From NCBI GenBank assembly GCA_023390555.1, contig JAEWCQ010000021.1:141852-205851 (forward strand): a stretch of 64,000 bases of DNA, written 5' to 3'. The notes under the pieces are model-generated. The model was not told where the DNA came from. It saw only the letters and a program-made list of their open reading frames with translations, and did no database searches. The translations under genes were made by a program, and so were the position numbers. This document shows, in pieces, positions 26,912 to 34,607 of the stretch. Within the stretch, counting starts at the first letter, position 1. The number at the start of each line of letters is the position of its first letter. Source of the stretch: Bacillota bacterium (GTDB lineage: Bacteria; Bacillota; Clostridia; Lachnospirales; Lachnospiraceae).

Positions 26912-28692
26912 TCTTCTTCCTCCTCCTCTTCTGACTCTGATCCGGATTCACTGATTCCAATTGGTGCAAAATCCAAATTTCTCATATGCGCAACTTCCTC
27001 TTCCACTTTTGTGATCTGCATCTGTAAATCTTCCGGAATATTTCCCAGCAGTATCCAGTCGATCACACGATCCGACGCATGGGAGTCCACATAATCAAAA
27101 TGATGTTCTACATATTCTTCCACTTTTTCATAGCAATAATCTTTTTCGTCAATTGCCCGTAACACTTCTGCAAAGGTATAGCAGATTTTTCCCGGAGCCG
27201 ATTCTTCGTAGTCACGATGGAATCCTCTGGAAAAAGAATATTGTATTTTATCAAACGCAAAAAACAGCATTGGTTTTTTCATAAGTGAATATTCAAATAT
27301 GTTCGAAGAATAATCGGTGATCAGCAGATCGGTGATATAAAACAGATCATTGATATTGGGGTATTTTCCCACATCCTGAAATCTGTCACGATATTTCTTC
27401 TCTATTGGAACACCGCTGTTCACCCATGGGTGCATCTTGAACAACACGACGCTCTCTTCTCCGCACAGCTCATAAAGAGCGGAAAAATCAATCAAATCAT
27501 ATGGATAATATGCCTCTTTCTTATTCTTTCCACGATAGGTCGGTGCAAACAGTATTACCTTTTTTTCTTTTATGATTGGATATTTTTCATATAACTCACG
27601 GGTCTTTCTCTCCCGGTAGGATGCATCCAGATACTCATCCATACGCGGCATTCCGGTCGGCAGAACTCGTTCATCATTGATTCCCCACACCTCGGAAAAG
27701 AAAGGAGCAATCTGTCTTGAACCTGCGATTCCGTAGTCGTATTGCCGGTGTGCCGACTGCGGTCCCGGGCACCCCAGATGTCCCCAGCGGCTGTATCCGG
27801 AAGATTTAAATCCGGCTCCAGCATGCCACAGCTGAATCAGTTTCGTATCTTCTTTTAGTTTCAGCCAATCCAGAACCGGTGCATGATCATCCACAAAAAC
27901 AGTTCCACTCTGTCCCAGTTTCTTTATCAGCAGAAGCCAGCTCTTGATACCCTGTCCGACTGCCGCTGCCGGTCTTGCCGAATATAAGATCCGGTAATCG
28001 CTTTCCATACCACGTGCTTTCATCCGATCGGCGACTGCCTTCAAGTTCGAGGCAATGACCTCATTTTGCTCGGACAGAAACAAAACGGTCTTTTTCCGTT
28101 CACTTTTATACAAGACAGCATAGATACGGTACAGATTACGCAGGAAATTCCGCTTGCTCAGCCATGTCTTCTTCAAATCCTTGTAGGGATGAATCTGGTT
28201 CCTGAGTTTGGCATTCTTTGGGAATGACATTCCGGCCTTATTTGCAGCCAGAATATTCATGCGAAACGGCAGAATTTCTTCACCTTCTTCCACATAGAAA
28301 GTGACTGTGTATACTTTCTTCATTGCCCAATACAGAAAATTTCTGGATAACTCATCCATATCCGTGACAATTGAGTAATCAGCAACACAGTCAGCTATTT
28401 TCGCATCGTTCCGGCAGGCATAAATCGAATACTGACCACTCGGCAGACATTCATTTGCCCCATTATTTGTAATATTCACCTTCAAATGATAGATTCCATT
28501 CTCAATACCAAGCACTTTCAGCTTTGCCTGTGCGGCAAACTGCTGATTGACCATATAAAAATCCAAAACCGCATCGTTTTGCATATCTTTACCGGATTCT
28601 ATTTTCACATCCAGAAAAAGGTGAATCCTCTCCCATCGAACAGCGATTACGGATGCTGTTATCTGCTTCTCTTTTTCTCTGTTTTCCATCAT
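26908..28692 (-). CDS. CDP-glycerol glycerophosphotransferase with long N-terminal domain and acidic tail
   Basis: 594 residues. The first 190 or so are not catalytic and look like a beta-rich module followed by a helical, basic linker (NLYRIYAVLYKSERKKTVLF). The TagF core has IQLWHAGAGFKSSGYS, LPTGMPRMDEYL, ILFAPTYRGKNKKEAYYPYD, LFKMHPWVN and LLITDYSSNIFEYSLM. Unlike the 395- and 421-residue paralogues it lacks the GYGCN start, so it may perform a different step, for instance priming or another polyol. The C-terminus is ESGSESEEEEEEE, an acidic run encoded by GAG repeats. Confidence 0.88.
   Translation of the reverse strand: MMENREKEKQITASVIAVRWERIHLFLDVKIESGKDMQNDAVLDFYMVNQQFAAQAKLKVLGIENGIYHLKVNITNNGANECLPSGQYSIYACRNDAKIADCVADYSIVTDMDELSRNFLYWAMKKVYTVTFYVEEGEEILPFRMNILAANKAGMSFPKNAKLRNQIHPYKDLKKTWLSKRNFLRNLYRIYAVLYKSERKKTVLFLSEQNEVIASNLKAVADRMKARGMESDYRILYSARPAAAVGQGIKSWLLLIKKLGQSGTVFVDDHAPVLDWLKLKEDTKLIQLWHAGAGFKSSGYSRWGHLGCPGPQSAHRQYDYGIAGSRQIAPFFSEVWGINDERVLPTGMPRMDEYLDASYRERKTRELYEKYPIIKEKKVILFAPTYRGKNKKEAYYPYDLIDFSALYELCGEESVVLFKMHPWVNSGVPIEKKYRDRFQDVGKYPNINDLFYITDLLITDYSSNIFEYSLMKKPMLFFAFDKIQYSFSRGFHRDYEESAPGKICYTFAEVLRAIDEKDYCYEKVEEYVEHHFDYVDSHASDRVIDWILLGNIPEDLQMQITKVEEEVAHMRNLDFAPIGISESGSESEEEEEEE
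26912..26930 (-). promoter_or_regulatory. Poly-Glu codons that double as the ribosome binding site of the tarI-like gene
   Basis: The last codons of the 594-residue TagF homologue are GAG/GAA repeats reading GAGGAGGAGGAAGAAGA on the coding strand, ending at the tarI ATG. The last AGGAGG is seven bases from that ATG. The same bases therefore encode an acidic tail and give a strong Shine-Dalgarno site. Confidence 0.7.
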
Positions 28693-28713
28693 TTACCCTC
28701 TTCCAAACTTATA

Positions 28714-29454
28714 TTACTGCTCAATCATTTTCTCATAGACCGGTGCAACTTCCTCAATCGGACCAAATGCCACGACCTGACCCTGTTCCAATATCATAGC
28801 TTTGTTGCAGATACGCCGTACCTGCGTCAGGGAATGCGACACAAACAGCACCGTGGTTCCTCCGTCCATCATGCCCATAATCTTTTCTTCGCTTTTTTTA
28901 CGGAACTTGGCATCTCCCACCGAAAGAACCTCATCCAGTATCAGGATATCCGGTTCGGCAATTGTCGCTATGGAAAATCCCAGTTTGGATTTCATACCGG
29001 AAGAATAATTTTTGATCGGCACATCGATAAATTTCTTCAAGCCGGAAAACTTCACGATTTCTTCGTATTTTGACTCAAGATATTTCTTATTATATCCAAG
29101 TACTGAGCCGTATAAAAAAATATTTTCACGGCCAGTATACTGTTTTTCAAAACCGGCGCCAAGCTCCAGCAGCGGTACGACCTTGCCATTTCTTGTCACT
29201 GTTCCTTCTGTGGGTTTAAAAACACCGGCGATCACTTTCAGCAGTGTACTTTTTCCGGCTCCGTTTAACCCGAGGATACCAAGACGGTCTCCCTTTTCCA
29301 GTTCAAAGCTCACATCCTTCAATGCCCAGAATTCATTGTATTTTAACTCACGTTTCATGGACCGGATAATATATTCCTTTATGTTGTCAATCTTTTCTTC
29401 ACTCAGATTGAATTTCATACCTATTTTATCAACAACCAATGCCTTGTTTGCCAT
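28714..29454 (-). CDS. tagH: TagH/Wzt-like ABC exporter ATPase (teichoic acid type)
   Basis: 246 residues. Walker A GLNGAGKST, Q-loop region, signature YSSGMKSKLGFSI, Walker B ILILDEVLSVGD, and H-loop SHS. It is of the O-antigen/teichoic-acid exporter type but has no C-terminal carbohydrate-binding extension, unlike the Wzt encoded at 38.7 kb. It follows the TagG permease gene by 12 bases, giving a complete TagGH pair beside the TagF homologues. The likely cargo is the CDP-polyol-derived polymer. Confidence 0.92.
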   Translation of the reverse strand: MANKALVVDKIGMKFNLSEEKIDNIKEYIIRSMKRELKYNEFWALKDVSFELEKGDRLGILGLNGAGKSTLLKVIAGVFKPTEGTVTRNGKVVPLLELGAGFEKQYTGRENIFLYGSVLGYNKKYLESKYEEIVKFSGLKKFIDVPIKNYSSGMKSKLGFSIATIAEPDILILDEVLSVGDAKFRKKSEEKIMGMMDGGTTVLFVSHSLTQVRRICNKAMILEQGQVVAFGPIEEVAPVYEKMIEQ

Positions 29455-29466
29455 AATTCTCCTTAC

Positions 29467-30243
29467 CTAGATAGCCAGAATAAAACTATCCTGCTTCTTA
29501 TAAAATATAAATGTTCCGATCGCAGATAATACGATTCCAAAAACTGCCGCATATGCAATGTAGTGCCAGTTAATTGCCTCTCCCATGATTGCATCACGGA
29601 ATGACATGATTGTGCAGTAAAGCGGATTATATTTTAGTATCCACGCATGACCGCTCTTCATCAATCGCTCCGGATAGTAGAAAATCGCACTCGTATACAT
29701 GATAATCATCAGAATTACATCCCAAAGATATTCCATATCCCGGAAGAATACGGTTACCGTAGCCAAAATCATTCCAAATCCATAGGTAAGAATGAAAAGC
29801 AAAAGCAATGGAATCAAAAGTTCAATCAAATGCCAGGTCGGCACTACCCGACAGTAAATGCACAAGGGAATCAGCACAAGCAGAGAAATCCCCGTAATGA
29901 CATAGTTATACAAAATGCTCGAAAGCGGATACAGATACTTCGGCACATAAACTTTTTTGATCATGGCCGCATTACTGCGAATCGATTTTGCAGACGCTTT
30001 TGTCGATGATGAAAAGAAAGAATATAAAAGCCGCCCGCAAAGAATGTACAACGGAAAGGTCGGATTTTTGTTTCCAAACAGCGTACCAAACACAAGTGTC
30101 AATACAAATGTAGTCATCAGCGGTTCAAGCAAAGACCAGATAATTCCAAGATAGGAACGTCTGTATTTTAATTTGATTCCTTTTTTAACAAGTTCCCACA
30201 ATAATCCTTTTCTCTTCCAGAATACTCTCACATGATTCTTCAT
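29467..30243 (-). CDS. tagG: TagG/Wzm-like ABC exporter permease
   Basis: 258 residues from the ATG at 30243, which overlaps the previous stop as TGATG; a GTG at 30252 is the alternative. Six membrane segments and the ABC2-type exporter pattern: basic amphipathic start (LVKKGIKLKYRRSYLGIIWS), then LEPLMTTFVLTLVFGTLFG and a conserved middle YFRDMEYLWDVILM (seen as FFRDMEYL). Paired with the TagH-like ATPase gene downstream. It would carry lipid-linked teichoic-acid-like polymer across the membrane. Confidence 0.92.
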   Translation of the reverse strand: MKNHVRVFWKRKGLLWELVKKGIKLKYRRSYLGIIWSLLEPLMTTFVLTLVFGTLFGNKNPTFPLYILCGRLLYSFFSSSTKASAKSIRSNAAMIKKVYVPKYLYPLSSILYNYVITGISLLVLIPLCIYCRVVPTWHLIELLIPLLLLFILTYGFGMILATVTVFFRDMEYLWDVILMIIMYTSAIFYYPERLMKSGHAWILKYNPLYCTIMSFRDAIMGEAINWHYIAYAAVFGIVLSAIGTFIFYKKQDSFILAI

Positions 30244-31508
30244 CACACACACTCTCTCTTTACTATTTTTTCAATCAGATCTGCCACACGCCCGGAAGCA
30301 TGTCCATCTTCATAGGATTTTTTTTCTTTTAAAAAACATGCCGCCTTTTTCTGATATTCCGGTTCATCAAAAGACTCAATATTCTTCCGCAGCTCATCAT
30401 TGTTTGACGCAATCGAAAAAGGCGTCTCACTCAGTGGATAATAAAGGCCTCTGACCTGCTCATATTTTTCCAGATCTCCGGCAAACAGAAATGCCGGTCT
30501 GCCTGTAAGAACGTAATCAAAAATACTGCTGGAATAATCTGTCAGCGCGGAATCCGCAACGGCCAGGAGCTCCTGAATATCCGGATATTGGGTCGCATCA
30601 ATCAAATTCTCCTGCTGTGGTATCAGCCGGGATGCATAGTCCGCCATTCTCGGATGCAACCGTAACAGCAGTACCCAGTCTCCGCCAAACCGATGCTCCA
30701 GACTTTCAAGCAGCATCGGATAATCCGGATAGAAATCACTTTCCATCACATTGTCACGGTAGGTCGGTACATACAGCATGATTTTCTTGTCCGAAATGCC
30801 GAAATAGTCTCGAACCTTCTGTTTTATCTTCTCCTGATTCTTCGAAAAAAACAAATCATTCCTGGGATGCCCGTAGGAAAGAATATGTCTCACATTCCAA
30901 AAAGAATCCTGATATACCTGTGTCTCATAATCGCTGTTGGATATCCAGTAATCCGTATATTCGGAATTTTCTTTTGCAAGATATGCCCAGTTTTTATCCG
31001 CAGTCAGCAACCCGCAGTCGTTCTCAATGCGCTTGATTCCAAACGAACCATGCCACATCTGTATATAACTCTGCTCCGGCTTTTTTTTCAGACCTTTGTT
31101 CAGATATGCCACCAGATGGTAATTCCCAATCCAGACCTTTGCCGACGCATATTCTTTTAACGCTTCTTTAGAACCATATTCCACGAGCCGGACTCCCTTT
31201 GGGAATTCTCCTCGCCTGGCCTCTATATTTTTTACCGTCCAGACAATATCCAGTCCGGCGGACCTTTTCAGCAGTTCCTGTGTCACATACTTGCTGTTAC
31301 AGCCATATCCCTTTCCCATATAATTATCAAATACAATTTTATGGCTCTCCACTTCACAGCCTGCCCAATTATTTTCATAAATCTTTTTCAGTGACCGGGT
31401 AACCCGAAACGGTGTATGACGGAGTGAAAACACCTTCACATCATCCACGATACGGTACTCGACAAATTTTTTGATTATTTTTTTACAATAGCCCGTTAAT
31501 GTGCTCAA
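30243..31508 (-). CDS. CDP-glycerol glycerophosphotransferase (TagF family)
   Basis: 421 residues. IVFDNYMGKGYGCNSKYVTQ, IQMWHGSFGIKRIE (first His), YGHPRNDLFF, MLYVPTYRDNV, LLRLHPRMADY and ALTDYSSSIFDY are the family motifs in order. It is a close relative of the 395-residue protein at 24 kb. The stop overlaps the TagG start by one base, so polymerase and exporter are translationally linked. Whether it uses CDP-glycerol or the product of the TarI-like/SDR pair cannot be read from sequence. Confidence 0.92.
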   Translation of the reverse strand: MSTLTGYCKKIIKKFVEYRIVDDVKVFSLRHTPFRVTRSLKKIYENNWAGCEVESHKIVFDNYMGKGYGCNSKYVTQELLKRSAGLDIVWTVKNIEARRGEFPKGVRLVEYGSKEALKEYASAKVWIGNYHLVAYLNKGLKKKPEQSYIQMWHGSFGIKRIENDCGLLTADKNWAYLAKENSEYTDYWISNSDYETQVYQDSFWNVRHILSYGHPRNDLFFSKNQEKIKQKVRDYFGISDKKIMLYVPTYRDNVMESDFYPDYPMLLESLEHRFGGDWVLLLRLHPRMADYASRLIPQQENLIDATQYPDIQELLAVADSALTDYSSSIFDYVLTGRPAFLFAGDLEKYEQVRGLYYPLSETPFSIASNNDELRKNIESFDEPEYQKKAACFLKEKKSYEDGHASGRVADLIEKIVKRECV

Positions 31509-31532
31509 TTCCCCTATCTCCGTTTTCCGTTT

Positions 31533-32318
31533 CTATCGATAGTTCTTATAGATTGCATGCCGTGGAAAACGCTCCGCTGCCGGAGGCATTTCCCGATAAT
31601 TCCCATAGAGTCGGTTCAGATAAGGGTCGATATCTCCAGGTACCAAAAATAAATGCTGCTCGAATCGCATTTCCTGTAAAGGCATCAGATAGGAACGCGG
31701 CATAATCTCACGTTCATAGCCCGCAACACCAAACAGACTGCAGATGTTCCTGCTTGTCCGGTCGTCCCAGCGCGTAAGAAACTTTTTTCCAGTCCTCATA
31801 TAAAAATCAAACAGAAATCCCGGAGTCAGCCTCAAAATCACCTTAGAAACCAGACGAATCGCTTTTCCTTTATTTTTTACCGGAAGCCGGTATTCGGAAA
31901 GATAATACAAAAGAGAGACTATTTTCTGCAGCTTTCTGGAAAAACCGCTCTCCGGCACACCATCAATCGGATGTATATCAATTTTGGCCGTGTTTGCAAA
32001 CCCTTTTTCCAGGTGTGTCGCATCATACAGGTAACCAATTGGTGCATCCGGCATCAAATGCTGCTCGACCGGCGAATACAGCATCTCGGAAATCCGGTTC
32101 CCTCTCTCCTGCATCAATTGCTCCATTATTTCAAAATCAGAGCGCATCATGGCGATATCCACGTCATCATCCCACGGAATAAATCCTTCGTGCCTGCAGG
32201 CTCCCAATGCACTCCCGCCGACGAGAAAAAACTCCAGTCCGTGCTCCTGTGTGAAATCCTGAAATTCGATCAGCATTTCCAACAATCTCCGTTGTAGATT
32301 TTTTAGTCCCTCGTCCAT
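31533..32318 (-). CDS. LicD family phosphotransferase
   Basis: 261 residues from the ATG at 32318 (GGAGG eight bases upstream). FFLVGGSALGACRHEGFIPW followed by DDDVDIAMMRSDFE is the LicD signature; the DxD in WDDDVD binds the metal. LicD proteins move phosphocholine, and relatives such as FKRP move ribitol-phosphate, from CDP donors to sugars. No choline uptake or activation genes (licABC) are seen, while the operon does encode CDP-polyol synthesis, so polyol-phosphate or another phospho-substituent is possible. Substrate open. Confidence 0.88.
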   Translation of the reverse strand: MDEGLKNLQRRLLEMLIEFQDFTQEHGLEFFLVGGSALGACRHEGFIPWDDDVDIAMMRSDFEIMEQLMQERGNRISEMLYSPVEQHLMPDAPIGYLYDATHLEKGFANTAKIDIHPIDGVPESGFSRKLQKIVSLLYYLSEYRLPVKNKGKAIRLVSKVILRLTPGFLFDFYMRTGKKFLTRWDDRTSRNICSLFGVAGYEREIMPRSYLMPLQEMRFEQHLFLVPGDIDPYLNRLYGNYREMPPAAERFPRHAIYKNYR

Positions 32319-32398
32319 GACCAATGCCTCCAAAATCTCATAAAATCTGCATTATTATACCATATATGCCTATATACGTCAATTTCTGCCGTCTGTAG

Positions 32399-33226
32399 CT
32401 ATTTGCGCAATATCCGGCCATAAATTTTTCTTCGGAAATCAGTCGGCAGTATCGACAGTGCAAGCTGTCCGAGTGCAGATACCAAAAAATCCGAAAGTCT
32501 TGCATATCCCGTCCGGTGAATCTTCCACCGCGCCTTTAAGGCCAGCCATGCGTAGGACACACTGCCCCGCCGCTCATACATGCCAGCATCCGTACGCATG
32601 TGTACCAGATTTTCCTGTATATTATAACCTCTGTATCCGTTTTTGAGCAGACGAACCCATAGATAATAATCCTCAAATCCCTTACAGTCCTGATAGTTGC
32701 CGACCTTTAACACTACACTCTTTTGAAACATGACAGAGGGATGATTAAACGGGTTCCTTCGTTTAGCAAAACGGCGGATCTGCGCATCGGTCTCCGGAAC
32801 GCAGCGGATTGTCCTGCTGTTTCTGACATCCCCTTCGAATTCGACAATATTACTCCCAACAATCGCCACATCCTGTTCCTCGAAAATCTGAAGCTGCCGC
32901 TCACAGCGATCCAAAGCACTGATATCATCGCTGTCCATCCTTGCAACCCGCTCACACCTGCACTTTTTCAATCCGATTGCCAATGCATTTCCAAGACCTC
33001 CGCAGGTCTCCAGACGTATGATTTGAAATAGTCCGGGATACTCTTTTACTTTTTCAGCTATGACCGCGTCTAATGCATCTGTAAGCGCACCATCGCACAT
33101 CAACACAAAATCTTTGGGCGGGACAGACTGCCCGAGCATGCTCTCCATGCTCTCCGCAAGGAATTTGGGCTGTTCTTTTTCATAGACTGACATCAATACC
33201 GAATATTCTTTTGCTTCTGGTTTCAT
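32399..33226 (-). CDS. GT2 family glycosyltransferase
   Basis: 275 residues. YSVLMSVYEKEQPKFLAESM starts the GT-A fold; VARMDSDDISALDRCERQL gives the DxD region; KGFEDYYLWVRLLKNGY is the later acceptor-side motif (ED). It resembles AmsE/capsular GT2 enzymes. Its ATG overlaps the stop of the priming-transferase gene (TGATG), so it probably adds the second sugar after that primer. C-terminal basic residues may bind the membrane. Confidence 0.88.
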   Translation of the reverse strand: MKPEAKEYSVLMSVYEKEQPKFLAESMESMLGQSVPPKDFVLMCDGALTDALDAVIAEKVKEYPGLFQIIRLETCGGLGNALAIGLKKCRCERVARMDSDDISALDRCERQLQIFEEQDVAIVGSNIVEFEGDVRNSRTIRCVPETDAQIRRFAKRRNPFNHPSVMFQKSVVLKVGNYQDCKGFEDYYLWVRLLKNGYRGYNIQENLVHMRTDAGMYERRGSVSYAWLALKARWKIHRTGYARLSDFLVSALGQLALSILPTDFRRKIYGRILRK

Positions 33227-34590
33227 TACTCATTCCTCATTGCGGTTGTCAGGTTGTCATCCACACCCTCTGACTTCTCTTTCTGAAACAGAATTTTTAC
33301 TGTCATGAAAATCAGTTTGATATCCAGCCAGATGCTGAATTTTTCTATATAAGTAAGGTCCAGTTTCAATTTGTCATAAGGCACGGTCTGATAATTACCA
33401 TAGACCTGTGCATATCCCGTCAGACCTGCTTTCATTTTCAGGCGGTAGCGAAACTGCGGAATATAGCGCTCATACTCCTCATAGATTTCTTCCCGTTCCG
33501 GCCGCGGACCTACAAATGCCATCTCACCCTTCAGTACATTGAAAAGCTGTGGTAATTCGTCAAAATGAAGCCTTCTTATGACATGTCCGACCGGTGTAAT
33601 GCGGTCATCGTGTTTGGACGCAAGGCGCGCCCCGTTTTTCTCCGAATTCACAATCATACTGCGGAATTTCAAAATCTGAAACGGTGTTCCGTCCTTTGTC
33701 AGACGCTCCTGCTTATAAAATACAGGACCGTGATCGTAGAACCAGATAATCAGTGCAATCAGCAGCATAATCGGAGAGGAAAGAACAATTCCGACCAGCG
33801 CGATGAGAATATCCATCGTACGCTTGGCGAAGCTCTGTCCGGCAGAAAGTCCCTTATTGCGAAACAACATCAGCGGAGAATCAAACAGATCGATATTCGC
33901 CGAGCTTGTAATCATGATATCGGATATCTTGGGAATACTGTAACAGCGGATATTTCGGGCAAAACAGTATTTGAGAAATATATTTCTCTCATGCGCCGGA
34001 ATATCACCGATCAGAACCACGTCATGCTCATCGATCTTATCGAGAACGGCTTCCACCCCCCGATTGATGTGTATCGTTTCCTTGATATGAAATTTATCCT
34101 CTCTGGTTTCCAGTTTATACATGATTGCATCTGGGCTGATATCTCCGTGGATCATCAGCATCTGGTGCGGAGGAAACAGATTTGCATAAATCCAGCGCAT
34201 AAAAATGACCCAGGTTGCAACGAGGAGAATGTCTATGGCAGTCAGAAACAGGATTGGACTGACATTCTCCGTCAGCTTCCAGTTCCCGATCAGACACAAC
34301 TGGATATGTGCCATGCCGTTTGTCACAAGCACCGCCAGTATCTGTGTGTAAATAACATCCCAGTTTCTCAGATATCCAACTTTATAGCCGCCGAACGCTT
34401 TGGAAAATACGACTACCATGACAAAATACAGTGCAATCACCGCCCAGTTACCGCGGCGAAAATACTGGATTTCTGCCAGATCTTTTAATTTCATATACCA
34501 TAGCCACGCAAACATCCCGGTCTGGATCAGCACAATCAACACCTTTGTCCAGAACATAATCAGTCGTTTTGTCTGTTCTTTTGCTCTCAT
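33226..34590 (-). CDS. Polyprenyl glycosylphosphotransferase (large priming enzyme)
   Basis: About 454 residues from the ATG at 34590; a TTG five codons earlier is possible. Four N-terminal membrane segments, a central Rossmann-like domain (HDVVLIGDIPAHERNIFLKY), then the sugar-transferase domain: KRTMDILIALVGIVLSSPIM, FYKQERLTKDGTPFQILKFR, RRLHFDELPQLFNVLKGEM, FVGPRPERE and AGLTGYAQVYGNY. This is the WbaP/CpsE/WcaJ layout. It would start a second polymer, distinct from the CapM-primed capsule. Located directly after the kinase/GT fusion gene. Confidence 0.92.
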   Translation of the reverse strand: MRAKEQTKRLIMFWTKVLIVLIQTGMFAWLWYMKLKDLAEIQYFRRGNWAVIALYFVMVVVFSKAFGGYKVGYLRNWDVIYTQILAVLVTNGMAHIQLCLIGNWKLTENVSPILFLTAIDILLVATWVIFMRWIYANLFPPHQMLMIHGDISPDAIMYKLETREDKFHIKETIHINRGVEAVLDKIDEHDVVLIGDIPAHERNIFLKYCFARNIRCYSIPKISDIMITSSANIDLFDSPLMLFRNKGLSAGQSFAKRTMDILIALVGIVLSSPIMLLIALIIWFYDHGPVFYKQERLTKDGTPFQILKFRSMIVNSEKNGARLASKHDDRITPVGHVIRRLHFDELPQLFNVLKGEMAFVGPRPEREEIYEEYERYIPQFRYRLKMKAGLTGYAQVYGNYQTVPYDKLKLDLTYIEKFSIWLDIKLIFMTVKILFQKEKSEGVDDNLTTAMRNE

Positions 34591-34607
34591 TTTTCCCTTT
34601 CTCAACC

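Noticed and set aside
25937..27094. 385-codon plus-strand open frame
   Set aside because: Antisense to the tarI-like and SDR genes, which have full family motifs; its product is rich in Cys, His and Ile without any domain pattern.
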